A DNA stretch of 64,000 bases, from contig NZ_FSRC01000002.1 in NCBI RefSeq assembly GCF_900129785.1, positions 682,001 through 746,000 of the forward strand, read 5' to 3'. Numbering within the stretch: the stretch's first letter is position 1; every line of letters begins with the position of its first letter. This DNA comes from Algoriphagus halophilus. GTDB lineage: Bacteria; Bacteroidota; Bacteroidia; Cytophagales; Cyclobacteriaceae. The notes beneath the pieces were generated by a model that saw only the letters and a list, made by a program, of their open reading frames with translations, did not search any database and had not been told where the DNA came from. The position numbers and the translations under genes were made by a program. Positions 17,595 through 26,111 of the stretch are shown one piece after another.

Positions 17595-18635
17595 TTATTC
17601 GTCAAATTGGGGCGCAATTTTTGGAGCAATGCTTGGTTCATAATTTTCAATTCTTGGCCAACCTTCCTTCCAAATCAATTGATCCAAAAGCAAGACTCTC
17701 CGATTGGTTCCATTGCCCAATTTCGGCTTTTTTTTATCCATTCCATGATAAAGCAACCAGTCATTTCCATTTGAATCAGAAACGATCTCCGAATTATGTC
17801 CAGGTCCGGCAAAACCATTATCTTCCAGATTGCTCCTTACCACTAAAGTCCCTGAGGATTCATTCAATAAATTCCTGCCTTCTTGATCTACATAAGGTCC
17901 CTCTATATTTTTTGATCTTCCCACAAGGACTCGATAAGTACTATTGGCTCCTTCACAACAGGTTCCAGAAGAACCAAAAAGAAAAAAGTATTCTCCCTTC
18001 TTTACTAAATATGCTGCTTCCAAATGATTTCCAGCAAGTTTAATTATATCGCCTAACGCTTTGGTACCATCAGCGGAAAGCTTAGTCAAAAAAAGTCCAT
18101 GAAAACTTCCCCAAATCAAGTACTTATTGGAATTCTGCTCAAAATAGAAAGGATCAATTGAGTTTTTTACTCCTATTTCTTCAGAAGTGAAAACCGGACC
18201 CTGATCCACAAATGGTCCCTCGGGAGAATTCGCAATGGCCAAACCAATACCCGGGTTAGGGTCACCCCAAGTTGAAAAGGAATAATACATAAAAAATCGG
18301 TTGCCTACTTTGGTCACATCTGGAGCCCAGATTCCTCCTCGTTCTTTCCAATTTGGTTTTTGGGCCATGGAGTTCCCTAAAAATTGCCAATTGACCAGAT
18401 CTTTGGATTGGATTACCGGAACTAAATGATAGCCTCCTTCTTCCCCCCAGTTGTCCTCCGTACCATAAGCATAAAAGTATTCTCCATCACGAATAACTGT
18501 TGGGTCCGCAAGAACCGGCTCAAATACTGGATTTTGATAATACAAGGTATCAGTTAATGCTACAGGATTTCTATCCCATACATCAGATGGGTTAAACTGG
18601 AGAAGTAAAAAGAATTGAAAAAGAGTTGCAATCAT
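17595..18635 (-). CDS. Glycoside hydrolase family 43 (arabinanase-like)
   Basis: First gene of the minus-strand glycan operon, 346 residues, a single propeller domain after a short hydrophobic leader (1-14). GH43 acids are Asp44 (LADPTV), Asp161 (NSIDPF) and Glu206 (HLEAAY). The FGSSGTCCEG loop after blade 3 is shared with arabinan endo- and exo-hydrolases. It lacks the C-terminal sandwich of its neighbour at 13891, so it is a smaller, differently tuned GH43. It would act on alpha-1,5- or branch-linked L-arabinofuranosyl residues outside the cytoplasm. The upstream region (18636-18865) is shared with the divergent M28 peptidase and must hold both promoters; I could not place convincing boxes. 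Confidence 0.86.
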   Translation of the reverse strand: MIATLFQFFLLLQFNPSDVWDRNPVALTDTLYYQNPVFEPVLADPTVIRDGEYFYAYGTEDNWGEEGGYHLVPVIQSKDLVNWQFLGNSMAQKPNWKERGGIWAPDVTKVGNRFFMYYSFSTWGDPNPGIGLAIANSPEGPFVDQGPVFTSEEIGVKNSIDPFYFEQNSNKYLIWGSFHGLFLTKLSADGTKALGDIIKLAGNHLEAAYLVKKGEYFFLFGSSGTCCEGANSTYRVLVGRSKNIEGPYVDQEGRNLLNESSGTLVVRSNLEDNGFAGPGHNSEIVSDSNGNDWLLYHGMDKKKPKLGNGTNRRVLLLDQLIWKEGWPRIENYEPSIAPKIAPQFDE

Positions 18636-18865
18636 TCATTAAGGGATTGTGCAAAGTTGAAATCTACAAAAAATATACAGATAGCCCCATACATATTAAG
18701 CATCTTGGTTTAATGAAAAACCGCAGAATTATTGTTTTTTCATTTTTCAAACCCCTGAGTTTATTGGAATTTCCAAGAGTGACTTTCCATAAACAATTAC
18801 AAATCCACCAGCGGTGTGGAAATGCGTTTTTCAAAGCCTATTTTTATCGTTTAAATACACCAAAT

Positions 18866-20410
18866 ATGAAAAAGAGATACCTACTCGGTCTTAGTTTGAT
18901 GTTGATTTTGGGAGGCCAAGTGCAAGCCCAAGACGAAATCATCGAAAAGATCATCAAGGAAGAAACTGAAAATTCTCAGTTAAAAGAAATTGCTCATGAA
19001 TTAATGGACGGAATCGGTCCAAGATTAGTGGGAACTCCCAATATGCAGAAAGCTCATGATTGGGCTGTAGCGAAATATGAAGGTTGGGGAATTGAAGCCC
19101 GAAACGAACAATGGGGTGAGTGGAAAGGATGGGAAAGAGGAATCACCCATATTGATATGGTAGCTCCTTGGACCAAATCTTTGGCAGGTCAACAATTAGC
19201 CTGGAGCCCAGCATCCCCAAAAGGAGGAGCCGAAGGAGAAGTAGTAGTCATTCCTGATGTGGCAGATGAAGCTGCTTTCCAAGCTTGGCTACCATCTGTA
19301 AAAGGAAAATACGTAATGATCTCCGCTCCACAAATCACAGGTAGACCAGATTACAATTGGGAAGAGTTTGCCACGGAAGAATCTTTCGAAAAGATGAAAG
19401 AGGAACGCACAGAATCCAATAGAGCGTGGAATGAAAGACTTCAAAAAACCGGTAAAGGCAGAAGAGAACTTCCAACCGCTTTGGAAGATGCGGGGGCGTT
19501 GGGAATCATTACCTCTTATTGGTCTCAAGGATTCGGAGCAAATAAAATTTTCTCTGCTTATACCAAAAAAGTGCCTACCATCGATCTTTCATTAGAAGAT
19601 TATGGCCTACTATTTAGACTAGCTGAAGGTGGAGAAAAACCAATGATCCATCTCAATGCACAATCCAAAGATCTTGGGGTAGTTCCTACTTTCAACACCA
19701 TTGCGGAAATCAAAGGAACAGAAAAACCAGATGAGTATGTAATGTTATCAGCCCATTTTGACTCTTGGGATGGTGGTACAGGAGCTACCGACAATGGAAC
19801 CGGAACCATCATGATGATGGAAGTAATGAGAGTTTTGAAAAAAATCTACCCAAATCCAAAAAGAACAATTTTGGTAGGACATTGGGGTTCTGAGGAACAA
19901 GGATTAAACGGGTCAAGAGCATTTGTAGAAGATCATCCAGAAATGATGGATAAAATCCAAGCCTTATTTAACCAAGACAACGGAACAGGTAGAGTAGCCA
20001 ATGTTTCAGGTCAAGGGTTTGTAGATAGCTATGAATATTTAGGAAGATGGATGTCCAAAGTTCCAAGAGATATCACGAGAGATATCAACACGAATTTCCC
20101 TGGGAATCCAGGCGGAGGAGGTTCTGATTATGCTTCTTTCGTAGCTGCAGGAGTCCCAGCATTCTCTTTAAGTTCCTTGAACTGGTCTTATTTCAACTAC
20201 ACTTGGCATACCAACTTGGACACTTATGACAAAATTGTTTTTGATGATGTTCAAAGCAATGTGATCATGGCTGCTATCATGGTTTATATGGCCAGTGAAG
20301 AAGAAAATATGGTATCTAGAGAAATGAGAGTTCCTATAGGAAGGAATGGTGAGCCAACTGAATGGCCAGCACAAAGATCTCCTACCAGAAGAGGCGGATT
20401 GGATAACTAA
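18866..20410 (+). CDS. M28-family zinc aminopeptidase, secreted
   Basis: A 514-residue exported peptidase. The ATG at 18866 gives a clean signal peptide (KKRYLLGLSLMLILGG... VQAQ); longer in-frame starts up to 18626 add an unlikely 80-residue leader. Two-zinc M28 motifs are all visible: HFDSWDGG (His and Asp), ATDNGTG (bridging Asp), GSEEQGLNGS (Glu pair), GGSDYASF (Asp) and the C-terminal TWHTNLDTYD (His). A protease-associated-like insertion occupies roughly residues 110-250 before the catalytic half. It would release N-terminal amino acids from peptides in the periplasm or outside. Monocistronic, with a strong terminator after it. Confidence 0.9.
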   Translation: MKKRYLLGLSLMLILGGQVQAQDEIIEKIIKEETENSQLKEIAHELMDGIGPRLVGTPNMQKAHDWAVAKYEGWGIEARNEQWGEWKGWERGITHIDMVAPWTKSLAGQQLAWSPASPKGGAEGEVVVIPDVADEAAFQAWLPSVKGKYVMISAPQITGRPDYNWEEFATEESFEKMKEERTESNRAWNERLQKTGKGRRELPTALEDAGALGIITSYWSQGFGANKIFSAYTKKVPTIDLSLEDYGLLFRLAEGGEKPMIHLNAQSKDLGVVPTFNTIAEIKGTEKPDEYVMLSAHFDSWDGGTGATDNGTGTIMMMEVMRVLKKIYPNPKRTILVGHWGSEEQGLNGSRAFVEDHPEMMDKIQALFNQDNGTGRVANVSGQGFVDSYEYLGRWMSKVPRDITRDINTNFPGNPGGGGSDYASFVAAGVPAFSLSSLNWSYFNYTWHTNLDTYDKIVFDDVQSNVIMAAIMVYMASEEENMVSREMRVPIGRNGEPTEWPAQRSPTRRGGLDN

Positions 20411-20430
20411 TTCAAATTCAAACCGGATCA

Positions 20431-20468
20431 AATAAGAAAGCCACAGATAACTGTGGCTTTCTTATTTT
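20431..20468 (+). terminator. Rho-independent terminator after M28 peptidase
   Basis: Perfect 16-bp stem (20431-20446 / 20451-20466, core AAGCCACAG/CTGTGGCTT) with an ATAA loop and a T-rich tail. It lies 20 nt after the stop codon. Confidence 0.92.
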
Positions 20469-20541
20469 CCACTTTTTACATTTCCCCTATTAGTGCATGA
20501 GGAAAAGGTTTTGTATTTTTCTATTCACTTACCCCAAGCGC

Positions 20542-21627
20542 ATGAAAAAATTAATCTTCCAATTCATCCTACTATTTTTTGCATTTACCTCTTTAACAAT
20601 TGCACAAGAAAAAATTCTGGTAGACGCAGTAGAAAAAGCAAGAAGTGAAGGGTTTTCGGGAGTCATATTAGTAGCTCAGGAAGGTAAAGTCTTGTACCAA
20701 GAAGCCATAGGCTTGCGATCCTTTGAGAACCTGGTCGCTTTAAAGAAGAACGACATTTTTGAAATGGCATCGGTATCCAAGCAATTTACTGCCATGATGA
20801 TTATGATGTGCCAGGAGAAAGGACTGCTGGATTATGATGATCCAGTAGGGAAATACTTGGACATCCCGTACCGTGGAATTACAATTCGACAATTATTAAC
20901 ACATACAAGTGGCGTACCCGATTATCAAGCGGTCATGGATGAGCATTGGGATAAGAGCAAATTAGCAGGTAATCCTGATATTCTCGAATACCTGAACCGG
21001 TATCAACCTCCTATGCTTTTTGAACCAGGAGAAAAGTACGAATACAGCAATACCGGGTATGTATTTTTGGCAAGTATTGTCGAAAAAGCCACAGGTAGGG
21101 ATTTTGTAGAATTAATGAGAGAATGGATATTTCAGCCTTTAGGAATGAAAAACACCGATATCCGATCCCCTGAAGCAAAAGCCAAAGTAAAAAACTTTGC
21201 GGCTGGACACATAAAAAATGAGGCTGGAGAATATGTCAACGCAAATAACTTCCACTCCTCGGATTATACCGTATGGTTAGGAAACAGAAAAGGTCCGGGG
21301 AGAGTAAGTAGTACTGCCCTAGACCTTTTATTATGGGATCAAGCTTTATATACCGATCAATTGGTTTCCCAACAAACCATGGAACTCGCCTATTCTCCTG
21401 CCAAGCTTAATGATGGAACCAGAAGCTATTATGGATTCGGTTGGGAATTAGAACCCAAAAGCCCCTTAGGAAAAATGGTCATGCATACAGGAGATAATCC
21501 CGGATACAAAACCATTATTGTAAGATACATTGAAGAAAATAAGACGATCATCATCCTTAACAATAATTATCATCCAGATATGATGAGGCTCGTTGAGGCC
21601 GCTACACTTTCTCTAGGAAAATGGTAA
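20542..21627 (+). CDS. Class C beta-lactamase-family serine hydrolase
   Basis: A 361-residue exported protein of the AmpC/DD-peptidase/esterase group. The ATG at 20542 starts a signal peptide (KKLIFQFILLFFAF... IAQ); the ATG at 20497 would only lengthen it. Motifs: S77-V-S-K80, YEYSNTGY (an intact YxN), and HTGDNPGY (HTG in place of KTG). All three active-site elements are intact, unlike the relative at 9029. Likely a periplasmic D-Ala peptidase or esterase rather than a true beta-lactamase. It ends 20 nt before the convergent sulfatase gene, with only a weak hairpin between them. Confidence 0.83.
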   Translation: MKKLIFQFILLFFAFTSLTIAQEKILVDAVEKARSEGFSGVILVAQEGKVLYQEAIGLRSFENLVALKKNDIFEMASVSKQFTAMMIMMCQEKGLLDYDDPVGKYLDIPYRGITIRQLLTHTSGVPDYQAVMDEHWDKSKLAGNPDILEYLNRYQPPMLFEPGEKYEYSNTGYVFLASIVEKATGRDFVELMREWIFQPLGMKNTDIRSPEAKAKVKNFAAGHIKNEAGEYVNANNFHSSDYTVWLGNRKGPGRVSSTALDLLLWDQALYTDQLVSQQTMELAYSPAKLNDGTRSYYGFGWELEPKSPLGKMVMHTGDNPGYKTIIVRYIEENKTIIILNNNYHPDMMRLVEAATLSLGKW

Positions 21628-21647
21628 ACAATTAAGTTGTGTAAAAC

Positions 21648-23177
21648 TTATTTATCTCCCAATGCAGCCATTTTGAAGCGGTCTATTTCTGGAGTGGTAT
21701 GTTCCTTCTTCATTATCTCTTCCATCTTTTTCACGATTTCCGGATGGGTTTCTGCCACATTGTTTTGCTCCTTCGGGTCTACTGATAAGTCATACAATTC
21801 AATTTCCAGATTTTCTTCCTTTACAATATTCTGGCGAACCGCCTTCCATTTCCCCATTCTTACAGCCTGCTGTCCTCCATACTCCGGAAATTCCCAAAAC
21901 AAGTATTCATGTTCCTCTTGTTCCTGACCTAGAAGTGCCGGTAAAAAGCTTTTCCCATCTGCATCAGCAGGAACGGGAATCCCTAATAGATCACATATAG
22001 TAGGCATAACATCATAAAAGGCCGAGATGTGATCAGTGGTAGAACCAGCTTGAACTTTACCTGGCCAACTTACCAGCATTGGGATTCTGATTCCTCCTTC
22101 ATATACAAAGCCCTTGGTTCTCCCATAGCCATTGGTAAATGGCTTTGAACTTTCGAAATAATCAAAATCCACACCTCCAGTATAAGTCGGTCCATTATCG
22201 CTTGTTACCACAATGATGGTATTCTCCTCCAATCCCAATTCTTTCAGTTTATCACGAACCTCACCGATTTGTTGGTCAAGGAGGGTGATCATGGCAGCAT
22301 AAGTGGCATGTGGATATCTATTTGGAAAGTATCCTCTTGATCCATCATAAGGAGCTTCGTCCCCAAATTCCGATTCATACTTATCCACATCTTCTTCAGG
22401 CGCCTGCAGAGGAACATGAGGCAAGGGGGAAGCATAGTATAAGAAAAAAGGCTCATCTTTACTTTCCTCCAAGAAACTTAAAACCTTTTCATGCATTAAG
22501 GTTGGCGCATAATCCTTCTGCTGGTATTTAGCATAGCTGGCGGGATCATTGGGATCAGCTTCCGGGTCCAATTTTGTATTGGGAACCACAATAGGATTAT
22601 TAAGAGGCACTTTCCTTTCATTTTCCCACATATGTGGTGGATAAAGATTGTGTGCTTGTCTTTGACAATTGTAACCATAGAAGTAATCAAAGCCCATTTT
22701 TGTGGGAATACTTTCCGTAGTAGGAGCTCCTAAACCCCATTTACCCACAATTCCAGTTTTATAACCTTGACCTTGCAAAAGAGAAGCAAGTGTCACTGTT
22801 CCGGTAGGTAAAGGTCGTTGCCCCTCTAAATTGGGATCTGCCGCAGCTTTGGCATAATCCCAAACCTCTCCTCTTTCTCTCCATTCGTCATTTCCACGAA
22901 TATAAGCATGCCCTCCATGCTTCCCAGTTAATAAAATACATCTGGCCGGAGCACAAACAGGAGCTCCTGAGTAATGATTCGTAAATACCATTCCAGAAGC
23001 AGCTAATGCATCTATATTCGGAGTATGAATCTTCTCCTGTCCTTGGTAACCAACTTCCCCAAAGCCCAAATCATCAGCGAGAATATATACAATATTAGGC
23101 TTGGTTGGATTTTCTTCTGGTGAAGAGCATCCAATAAAAAGGATAGCAGCTAAAAGAGATAAAAAGATTCGATTCAT
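21648..23177 (-). CDS. Arylsulfatase-type sulfatase, lipoprotein
   Basis: A 509-residue type I sulfatase with a lipoprotein signal (lipobox LFIGC, Cys17). The formylglycine motif is CAPAR (Cys75 to Arg79), the canonical cysteine form; ILADDLGFG supplies metal-binding aspartates and VTSDNGPTY the later Asp-Asn pair. GKWGLG is the conserved lysine segment. It resembles the S1 subfamily of arylsulfatase A-like enzymes. Its ATG overlaps the stop of the NadR-type kinase gene by 4 nt (ATGA), so it is translationally coupled to a nicotinamide-riboside salvage pair, an unexpected partner. Needs a formylglycine-generating maturase encoded elsewhere. Confidence 0.9.
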   Translation of the reverse strand: MNRIFLSLLAAILFIGCSSPEENPTKPNIVYILADDLGFGEVGYQGQEKIHTPNIDALAASGMVFTNHYSGAPVCAPARCILLTGKHGGHAYIRGNDEWRERGEVWDYAKAAADPNLEGQRPLPTGTVTLASLLQGQGYKTGIVGKWGLGAPTTESIPTKMGFDYFYGYNCQRQAHNLYPPHMWENERKVPLNNPIVVPNTKLDPEADPNDPASYAKYQQKDYAPTLMHEKVLSFLEESKDEPFFLYYASPLPHVPLQAPEEDVDKYESEFGDEAPYDGSRGYFPNRYPHATYAAMITLLDQQIGEVRDKLKELGLEENTIIVVTSDNGPTYTGGVDFDYFESSKPFTNGYGRTKGFVYEGGIRIPMLVSWPGKVQAGSTTDHISAFYDVMPTICDLLGIPVPADADGKSFLPALLGQEQEEHEYLFWEFPEYGGQQAVRMGKWKAVRQNIVKEENLEIELYDLSVDPKEQNNVAETHPEIVKKMEEIMKKEHTTPEIDRFKMAALGDK

Positions 23178-23713
23178 ACTGGGCTGTTTTTGTTAAGGTA
23201 TTTGTTGATATAATCTATTGCTTGTTTAAGTCGAGAAGACTCATTCCCACTGACCACCTCGAATGGAAACCCGCTTTGTTGAGCAAGTTGAAAATATTTA
23301 TCAAAGAAATACTTCCTCATTTCCAGTTCCGGATATTCCCGTTGTGGGTCAGGCTCCCAGGGCAAGTCAGTATCGGTCAATAAAATCAGGCTATAAGTTC
23401 TCTCTTGGATTTGACCTAAGACCCAAGGGTCAGTTTTTTCGAATCGATGATCGGACCAAATGTGAATAACTCGTAAATCTGTATCGCAAAAAAGGTATTT
23501 GTTCGCCTTATGAGCAAGTTGATCTTCCAATTTCACTTGCCCTTTGGCAATTTCCAATAAATCCTCGTATTGATATGGCTTACCCAGTTTTTCCAAATAT
23601 TCCCGGGCAAATTCTGGAACCCAAGGTTCATGAAAGGCTGTGGATAAGTCTTGACATAAGGTGCTTTTCCCAGTTGATTCAGGACCTAGAATCAGTATTC
23701 GTTTAGGCTGCAT
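23174..23713 (-). CDS. NadR-type nicotinamide-riboside kinase (P-loop ATPase)
   Basis: A 179-residue cytoplasmic kinase equivalent to the C-terminal ribosylnicotinamide-kinase domain of NadR (AAA_28). Walker A is GPESTGKST (residues 10-18). The downstream EFAREYLEKLG segment, FCDTDLRVIHIWS (Walker B-like) and a DLPWEPDPQRE lid match NadR kinase domains. It would phosphorylate nicotinamide riboside to NMN, trapping it after import. The N-terminal HTH and adenylyltransferase domains of full NadR are absent. It overlaps the pnuC stop by 11 nt and the sulfatase start by 4 nt, so the three genes form one transcript. Adjacency to pnuC makes the nicotinamide-riboside assignment more likely than thiamine. 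Confidence 0.87.
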   Translation of the reverse strand: MQPKRILILGPESTGKSTLCQDLSTAFHEPWVPEFAREYLEKLGKPYQYEDLLEIAKGQVKLEDQLAHKANKYLFCDTDLRVIHIWSDHRFEKTDPWVLGQIQERTYSLILLTDTDLPWEPDPQREYPELEMRKYFFDKYFQLAQQSGFPFEVVSGNESSRLKQAIDYINKYLNKNSPV

Positions 23714-24317
23714 AACTTCGTTCAGATTTTATCCAGGCCAACAAGCCCATGGTTGCCAACACTGTGAAAAACATAAATTGAAAGGAAGTTAAAATTAATC
23801 CTTTGTAGAAATAAAGTGGCACAGAAACCAAATCGGTAATAATCCAAAATATCCAGTTTTCCACTTTCTTCTTTGCCATCAGCCACATCCCAACAAAGGC
23901 TGAAGCGGTGGTGAATGAATCCCAATAGGGCACATCACTATCTGTAAATTGGGATAGAATCAGGTATAAAACTAAGTAAGAAAATAACAACAGGACGATT
24001 GAAAAAAACCAACCAGACGGCTTCAACCAAGTAACCGGTAAGACTGTTTTCCCTTCTTTTGGATGCGTCCACACATACCATCCATAGATGGACATGCTGA
24101 AATAATAAGCATTGATCCCCATATCTGCATACAGCTTGTATTGAAAGCAAATCCACACATAAATTAAAGTGGAGATGATTCCCGTAGGGTACACCCAAAT
24201 GTTCTCTTTGATGGAATAATAAACAGATGCAATCCCAAAAAAGACAGCGATCCCTTCCAGCAAGCTCATCTGCTGCAAGCCTTCTTTTAAACCATCAAGG
24301 AGCCATTGGAAATCCAT
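23703..24317 (-). CDS. pnuC: PnuC-family nicotinamide riboside transporter
   Basis: A 204-residue inner-membrane facilitator of the PnuC family. I chose the ATG at 24317 (MDFQWLL) because the in-frame start at 24380 only adds a leader. There are about seven hydrophobic segments, with the family's GIASVYYSIKENIWVYPTG opening, an SIYGWYVW tryptophan-rich helix and the WDSFTTASAFVGMWL and WIFWIITD segments near the C terminus. It carries its substrate down a gradient and depends on phosphorylation by the kinase encoded directly downstream. Some Bacteroidota PnuC relatives (PnuT) carry thiamine, but I see no TPP riboswitch in the 24318-24502 leader, and the NadR-type kinase supports nicotinamide riboside. 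Confidence 0.9.
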   Translation of the reverse strand: MDFQWLLDGLKEGLQQMSLLEGIAVFFGIASVYYSIKENIWVYPTGIISTLIYVWICFQYKLYADMGINAYYFSMSIYGWYVWTHPKEGKTVLPVTWLKPSGWFFSIVLLLFSYLVLYLILSQFTDSDVPYWDSFTTASAFVGMWLMAKKKVENWIFWIITDLVSVPLYFYKGLILTSFQFMFFTVLATMGLLAWIKSERSYAA

Positions 24318-24502
24318 GTTACGAAAAAAGGGAAAAATATTGAAACCAGCGCTATGCAACAGAATTGACTGAATCTTCAAAAATAAATTTTAGCAAATGA
24401 AGCAAATACTTCGAAGGTATCTCTTATCCGATTTAATTTTTAACTTGGAAAGCAAGGAAAGATTCAAGCCTTTGGCTGTCAAATAAACCCAAAATCATTT
24501 TT

Positions 24503-25078
24503 ATGAAGCCTTTTGATCAATTGGTTGCATATATCAAAGAATTACACACCATTGAAGAAGAAGAGATTGATTTGATCCTTTCTAAATTCTCTCATCAGAA
24601 ACTAAAACGAAATCAGATTTTAGTTAGAGAAGGTGAGCCATGCAACTTCAATTATTTTGTTCTGAACGGTTCATTAAGACTTTATAAAATCAAGGAGGAT
24701 GGGCAGGAGTTAATCCGATATTTTGCTTTGGAGAACAAATTTGCGTCTAATTTAACCAGCTTGATTACTAACGAAATTTCTCAGGAATATATTCAGTCTA
24801 ATGAAACCTCCGAAATCTTAGCAATTCACAAAATTGACTTTTATAATCTAGTTGAAGTTTCTCCTGCTATGAACAAAGTCTATCGGAACATTTTGGAAAA
24901 TGCTTACATCACTTCCCAAAAAAGAATATACAACTTTCAAGGGATGGAGGCGATAGAAAGACTTAAGTGGGCAGTGAAATATAATCCGAATTTATTAAGT
25001 CGAATCCCTAACAAAATGATTGCATCTTATCTTGGAATCACACCATTTACACTTAGCCGGATCAAATCCAAGATTTAA
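24503..25078 (+). CDS. Crp/Fnr-family transcriptional regulator
   Basis: A 191-residue regulator divergent from pnuC. Residues 20-120 form a cyclic-nucleotide-binding-type beta roll (VREGEPCNFNYFVLNGSLRLYKI), followed by a long helix and a C-terminal helix-turn-helix (about 165-190, IASYLGITPFTLSRIKSK). No Fnr-type cysteine cluster is visible, so an iron-sulfur sensor is unlikely. This short architecture is very common in Bacteroidota, with ligands mostly unknown. It may control its own promoter, the divergent pnuC operon or the outer-membrane protein gene that follows. An 8-bp palindrome CTTCGAAG at 24409-24416 lies in the shared intergenic region, but a link is speculative. Confidence 0.85.
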   Translation: MKPFDQLVAYIKELHTIEEEEIDLILSKFSHQKLKRNQILVREGEPCNFNYFVLNGSLRLYKIKEDGQELIRYFALENKFASNLTSLITNEISQEYIQSNETSEILAIHKIDFYNLVEVSPAMNKVYRNILENAYITSQKRIYNFQGMEAIERLKWAVKYNPNLLSRIPNKMIASYLGITPFTLSRIKSKI

Positions 25079-25148
25079 GTAAAACATTGACATAGAGCAA
25101 TTTTCATGAAGTTTCTTTCTGATAATTTTGATCAGATTAACAAATGCC

Positions 25149-25823
25149 ATGAAAAACAAATTCCCAAAATTCACACTAAGCTTAAGTTTTATTCTAACAG
25201 TCCTTTTGACTACGACCCAAATTTCATTAGCCCAAAATGGTAATCCACCCATCCCTACTGAACTTATGTTTGGTCACAAGCGACTCGATTTTCAGTTGGT
25301 TTTCAAAAGAAATTTTACCCCTACTAGCAAATTCAGTCTTTTGGCAATTAGTGTTTTTTCAGAAAATTATAATAATGAAAATGAATTGGGAAACAACTTG
25401 GTAATTCCTATTCAGGTAAACTATTCCATAGGCAAAAAAGGGATTGCCATTTCCACCGGAGTAGAAGCCAACTCAAAGGCTGGGTTTAGTCCTACTGTTG
25501 GCTTTCAACATGTATTCTCAAACCGGAAAGTCCTCACTTTGACCGTGGTAAATTTTTTCCTTAATGAAGGTCAGGATGCAAAGATTTTTGGTCTCTATGA
25601 GTTTAAACCACCACTCAATGAAGCCTGGTCTATTTACTCCAGAATTCAGTTTGTATATAATAGAAGCTTAGGAGAATCAAACCACAATAGAAGCTTCATT
25701 TATCTCAGAGGAGGACTAAAAAAAGGACCTTTGTCATTTGGTCTAGGCGCCAATTGGGATGCCTATGGACCCTTTAAGGAAACTGCAAATAATTTTGGAA
25801 TATTTACTAAATGGGATTTCTAG
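25149..25823 (+). CDS. Small outer-membrane beta-barrel-like protein, unknown
   Basis: A 224-residue exported protein: signal peptide 1-28 (KNKFPKFTLSLSFILTVLL... SLAQ), then alternating amphipathic strands rich in Asn, Gly and aromatic residues, ending in a terminal phenylalanine (TKWDF), the usual BAM recognition signature of outer-membrane barrels. The length would suit an 8- to 10-stranded barrel. I recognise no specific family. The ATG at 25149 is chosen over a TTG at 25128. A TAATTTTG element at 25123-25130 matches the Bacteroidota -7 consensus TAnnTTTG, without a good -33 box. It follows the Crp-like gene by 70 nt and could be its target. Confidence 0.65.
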   Translation: MKNKFPKFTLSLSFILTVLLTTTQISLAQNGNPPIPTELMFGHKRLDFQLVFKRNFTPTSKFSLLAISVFSENYNNENELGNNLVIPIQVNYSIGKKGIAISTGVEANSKAGFSPTVGFQHVFSNRKVLTLTVVNFFLNEGQDAKIFGLYEFKPPLNEAWSIYSRIQFVYNRSLGESNHNRSFIYLRGGLKKGPLSFGLGANWDAYGPFKETANNFGIFTKWDF

Positions 25824-26065
25824 GCACATTACTTCAAAATGGTTAAATAAAATCAAGTCAATCTCTGCTGTTGACCCAAACTTTATTCTCTTTTGGCATT
25901 TTCCGTTCTTTTCTTTTCCAGCTATGATTCTTAGTAATTAATCCTCAATAATTGACATTGACTCTTTGTGCCAAAGGATTTTAACATCGTCAAAATGCAA
26001 ATGCTAATAACTTAAAAAGTGACGTATTGGAATTTCACGACTTATATAAACTTGATTCCTGCCAT

Positions 26066-26092
26066 AAAAAGCGAGATTGAATCTCGCTTTTT
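26066..26092. terminator. Bidirectional terminator between convergent genes
   Basis: Perfect 12-bp stem (26066-26077 / 26081-26092, AAAAAGCGAGAT/ATCTCGCTTTTT) with a 3-nt loop. It lies between the outer-membrane protein gene and the minus-strand Kelch-like gene. The rest of the 25824-26111 gap holds nothing I can identify. Confidence 0.88.
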
Positions 26093-26111
26093 ACTAAACA
26101 GAAATTAAAAT

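Noticed and set aside
18626..18865. In-frame N-terminal extension of the M28 peptidase
   Set aside because: Would place 80 residues before a clear signal peptide; the ATG at 18866 is better.
21633..21650. AAGTT...AACTT hairpin between convergent stops
   Set aside because: Stem of 5-6 AT-rich pairs; not stable enough to call.
24318..24502. Possible TPP or NAD riboswitch before pnuC
   Set aside because: No CTGAGA-type thi-box core and no convincing multi-stem structure; only an 8-bp palindrome CTTCGAAG at 24409-24416.
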